DNA of 64,000 bases from Candidatus Gracilibacteria bacterium (GTDB taxonomy: Bacteria > Patescibacteriota > Gracilibacteria > BD1-5 > UBA2023), in assembly GCA_028687475.1 (NCBI GenBank), contig JAQUAB010000001.1, forward strand, positions 1-64,000, in the 5' to 3' direction. The translations under genes and the position numbers were made by a program. How positions within the stretch are numbered: position 1 is the stretch's first letter; each line of letters opens with the position of its first letter. Shown here piece by piece: positions 63,619-64,000 of this stretch. The notes beneath the pieces are model-generated. The model made no database searches. It was not told where the DNA came from and saw only the letters and a program-made list of their open reading frames with translations.

Positions 63619-63973
63619 ACGTCCAGTATAGGAAAAGCTCTCGGGAATTCAAGGGAAAAAGAAAAGAAAGCGGAAAATGGGAAATAGATTTTACAGAAAA
63701 AAGAAATCTCATATAATTCTCGTGCTAAAACTTTTTCCTGACATACTGGACTATTTTTGTCCACTTTTATCTCGATTCGGGCGTTTTTTATGGTAATGAA
63801 TGTTAGTAATGGGTAATTGTCCACTCCCATTTCATTGATTACCCTATTCGATTCCGAATGTTGTATAAGAGAAATGTCGGAAAAAGTTTTAGCGAACTCG
63901 GACAATTACCCATTTTTTGTTGCCAAAAAAAGAGAAATGGTGAAGTCCGACTTTATCCTTTTTCTTTTTTCTT
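63619..63973. repeat. Intergenic nested inverted repeats
   Basis: Two inverted pairs are nested here: GCTAAAACTTTTTCC (63725-63739) with its complement GGAAAAAGTTTTAGC (63879-63893), and ATGGGTAATTGTCC (63809-63822) with GGACAATTACCCAT (63900-63913). I see no gene in the rest. Confidence 0.65.
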
Positions 63974-64000
63974 ATGCAGAAAAATATACCTTCAGGAGTC
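63974..64000 (+). CDS. Possible 5' end of a gene, cut by window edge
   Basis: An ATG at 63974 (MQKNIPSGV) opens to the window end, only nine codons. There is no ribosome-binding site nearby, so this is a guess. Confidence 0.2.

Noticed and set aside
63597-63905. Minus-strand ORF of 102 codons
   Set aside because: It needs a TTG start, follows the inverted-repeat arms, and overlaps the start of a better membrane gene.

Overview
The window is one continuous piece of a candidate-phyla-radiation genome that reads UGA as glycine (translation table 25), so it most likely belongs to Gracilibacteria (BD1-5) or its relative Absconditabacteria (SR1). In-frame TGA falls on conserved glycines in gyrB, pheT, gatB, dnaA, dnaB, PPK2 and many other genes. 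TAA and TAG are the only stops used. Read with the standard code, about half of the genes look broken, and several TGA-rich genes (an alpha/beta hydrolase, a RexA-like protein, a toxin-antitoxin pair) vanish. All coordinates below assume UGA = Gly. The only tRNA seen is tRNA-Trp(CCA), which reads UGG.

Layout. 1-5.4 kb (minus): an operon-like run of riboflavin synthase, lumazine synthase, riboflavin kinase, an NMP-kinase-like enzyme, a patatin-like lipase, a permuted papain-like protein and an edge ORF, preceded by an MFS transporter. 5.5-14 kb: pheT, two small membrane genes (one TrbC/VirB2-like), gyrB, a secreted CAP-domain protein and gatB. 14-15 kb: a non-coding stretch with palindromic repeats and a probable structured RNA. 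15-20 kb: a sodium:solute symporter, a hypothetical gene, the TGA-rich hydrolase, rpsB, a membrane gene, tsf and tRNA-Trp.

20-26.5 kb (minus) is a defence-type island: a nuclease-methylase fusion (HsdM-like), a soluble 271-aa protein plus a 143-aa four-helix membrane protein whose sizes and arrangement resemble phage lambda RexA/RexB, a two-domain HsdS, a 48-aa protein and a Fic protein whose promoter region carries four copies of a 9-bp motif. 26.7-40.5 kb holds central and redox metabolism: putrescine aminotransferase, glutamate dehydrogenase, a BaiN-like flavoprotein with two palindromic repeats inserted in frame, PPK2, a heme-membrane/rubredoxin/flavin reductase fusion, MltG, gltX, an orphan histidine kinase and rsmI.

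40.5-47.2 kb has two paralogous cysteine-rich zinc-ribbon proteins flanking a VirD4/TraG-type ATPase and an AbrB/RelE-type toxin-antitoxin pair. 47.3-54 kb has a TrmB-like regulator, dnaA, a frameshifted YdcF-like gene, rplS, a TPR membrane protein and dnaB. 54-59 kb (minus) is a type IV pilus/pseudopilin cluster (PilN-, PilO- and PilC-like proteins and four prepilins). 59-64 kb has tsaE, a PrsW-like intramembrane protease, small membrane proteins, the site-2 protease RseP, a hibernation factor and a membrane PH-like protein, ending in a nested inverted-repeat region.

The best candidates for something undescribed are the RexAB-like pair inside the modification operon, the palindromic elements that have entered protein-coding genes and are tolerated partly because UGA is sense, and the unclassified RNA at about 14.3-14.55 kb with its own promoter and terminator.
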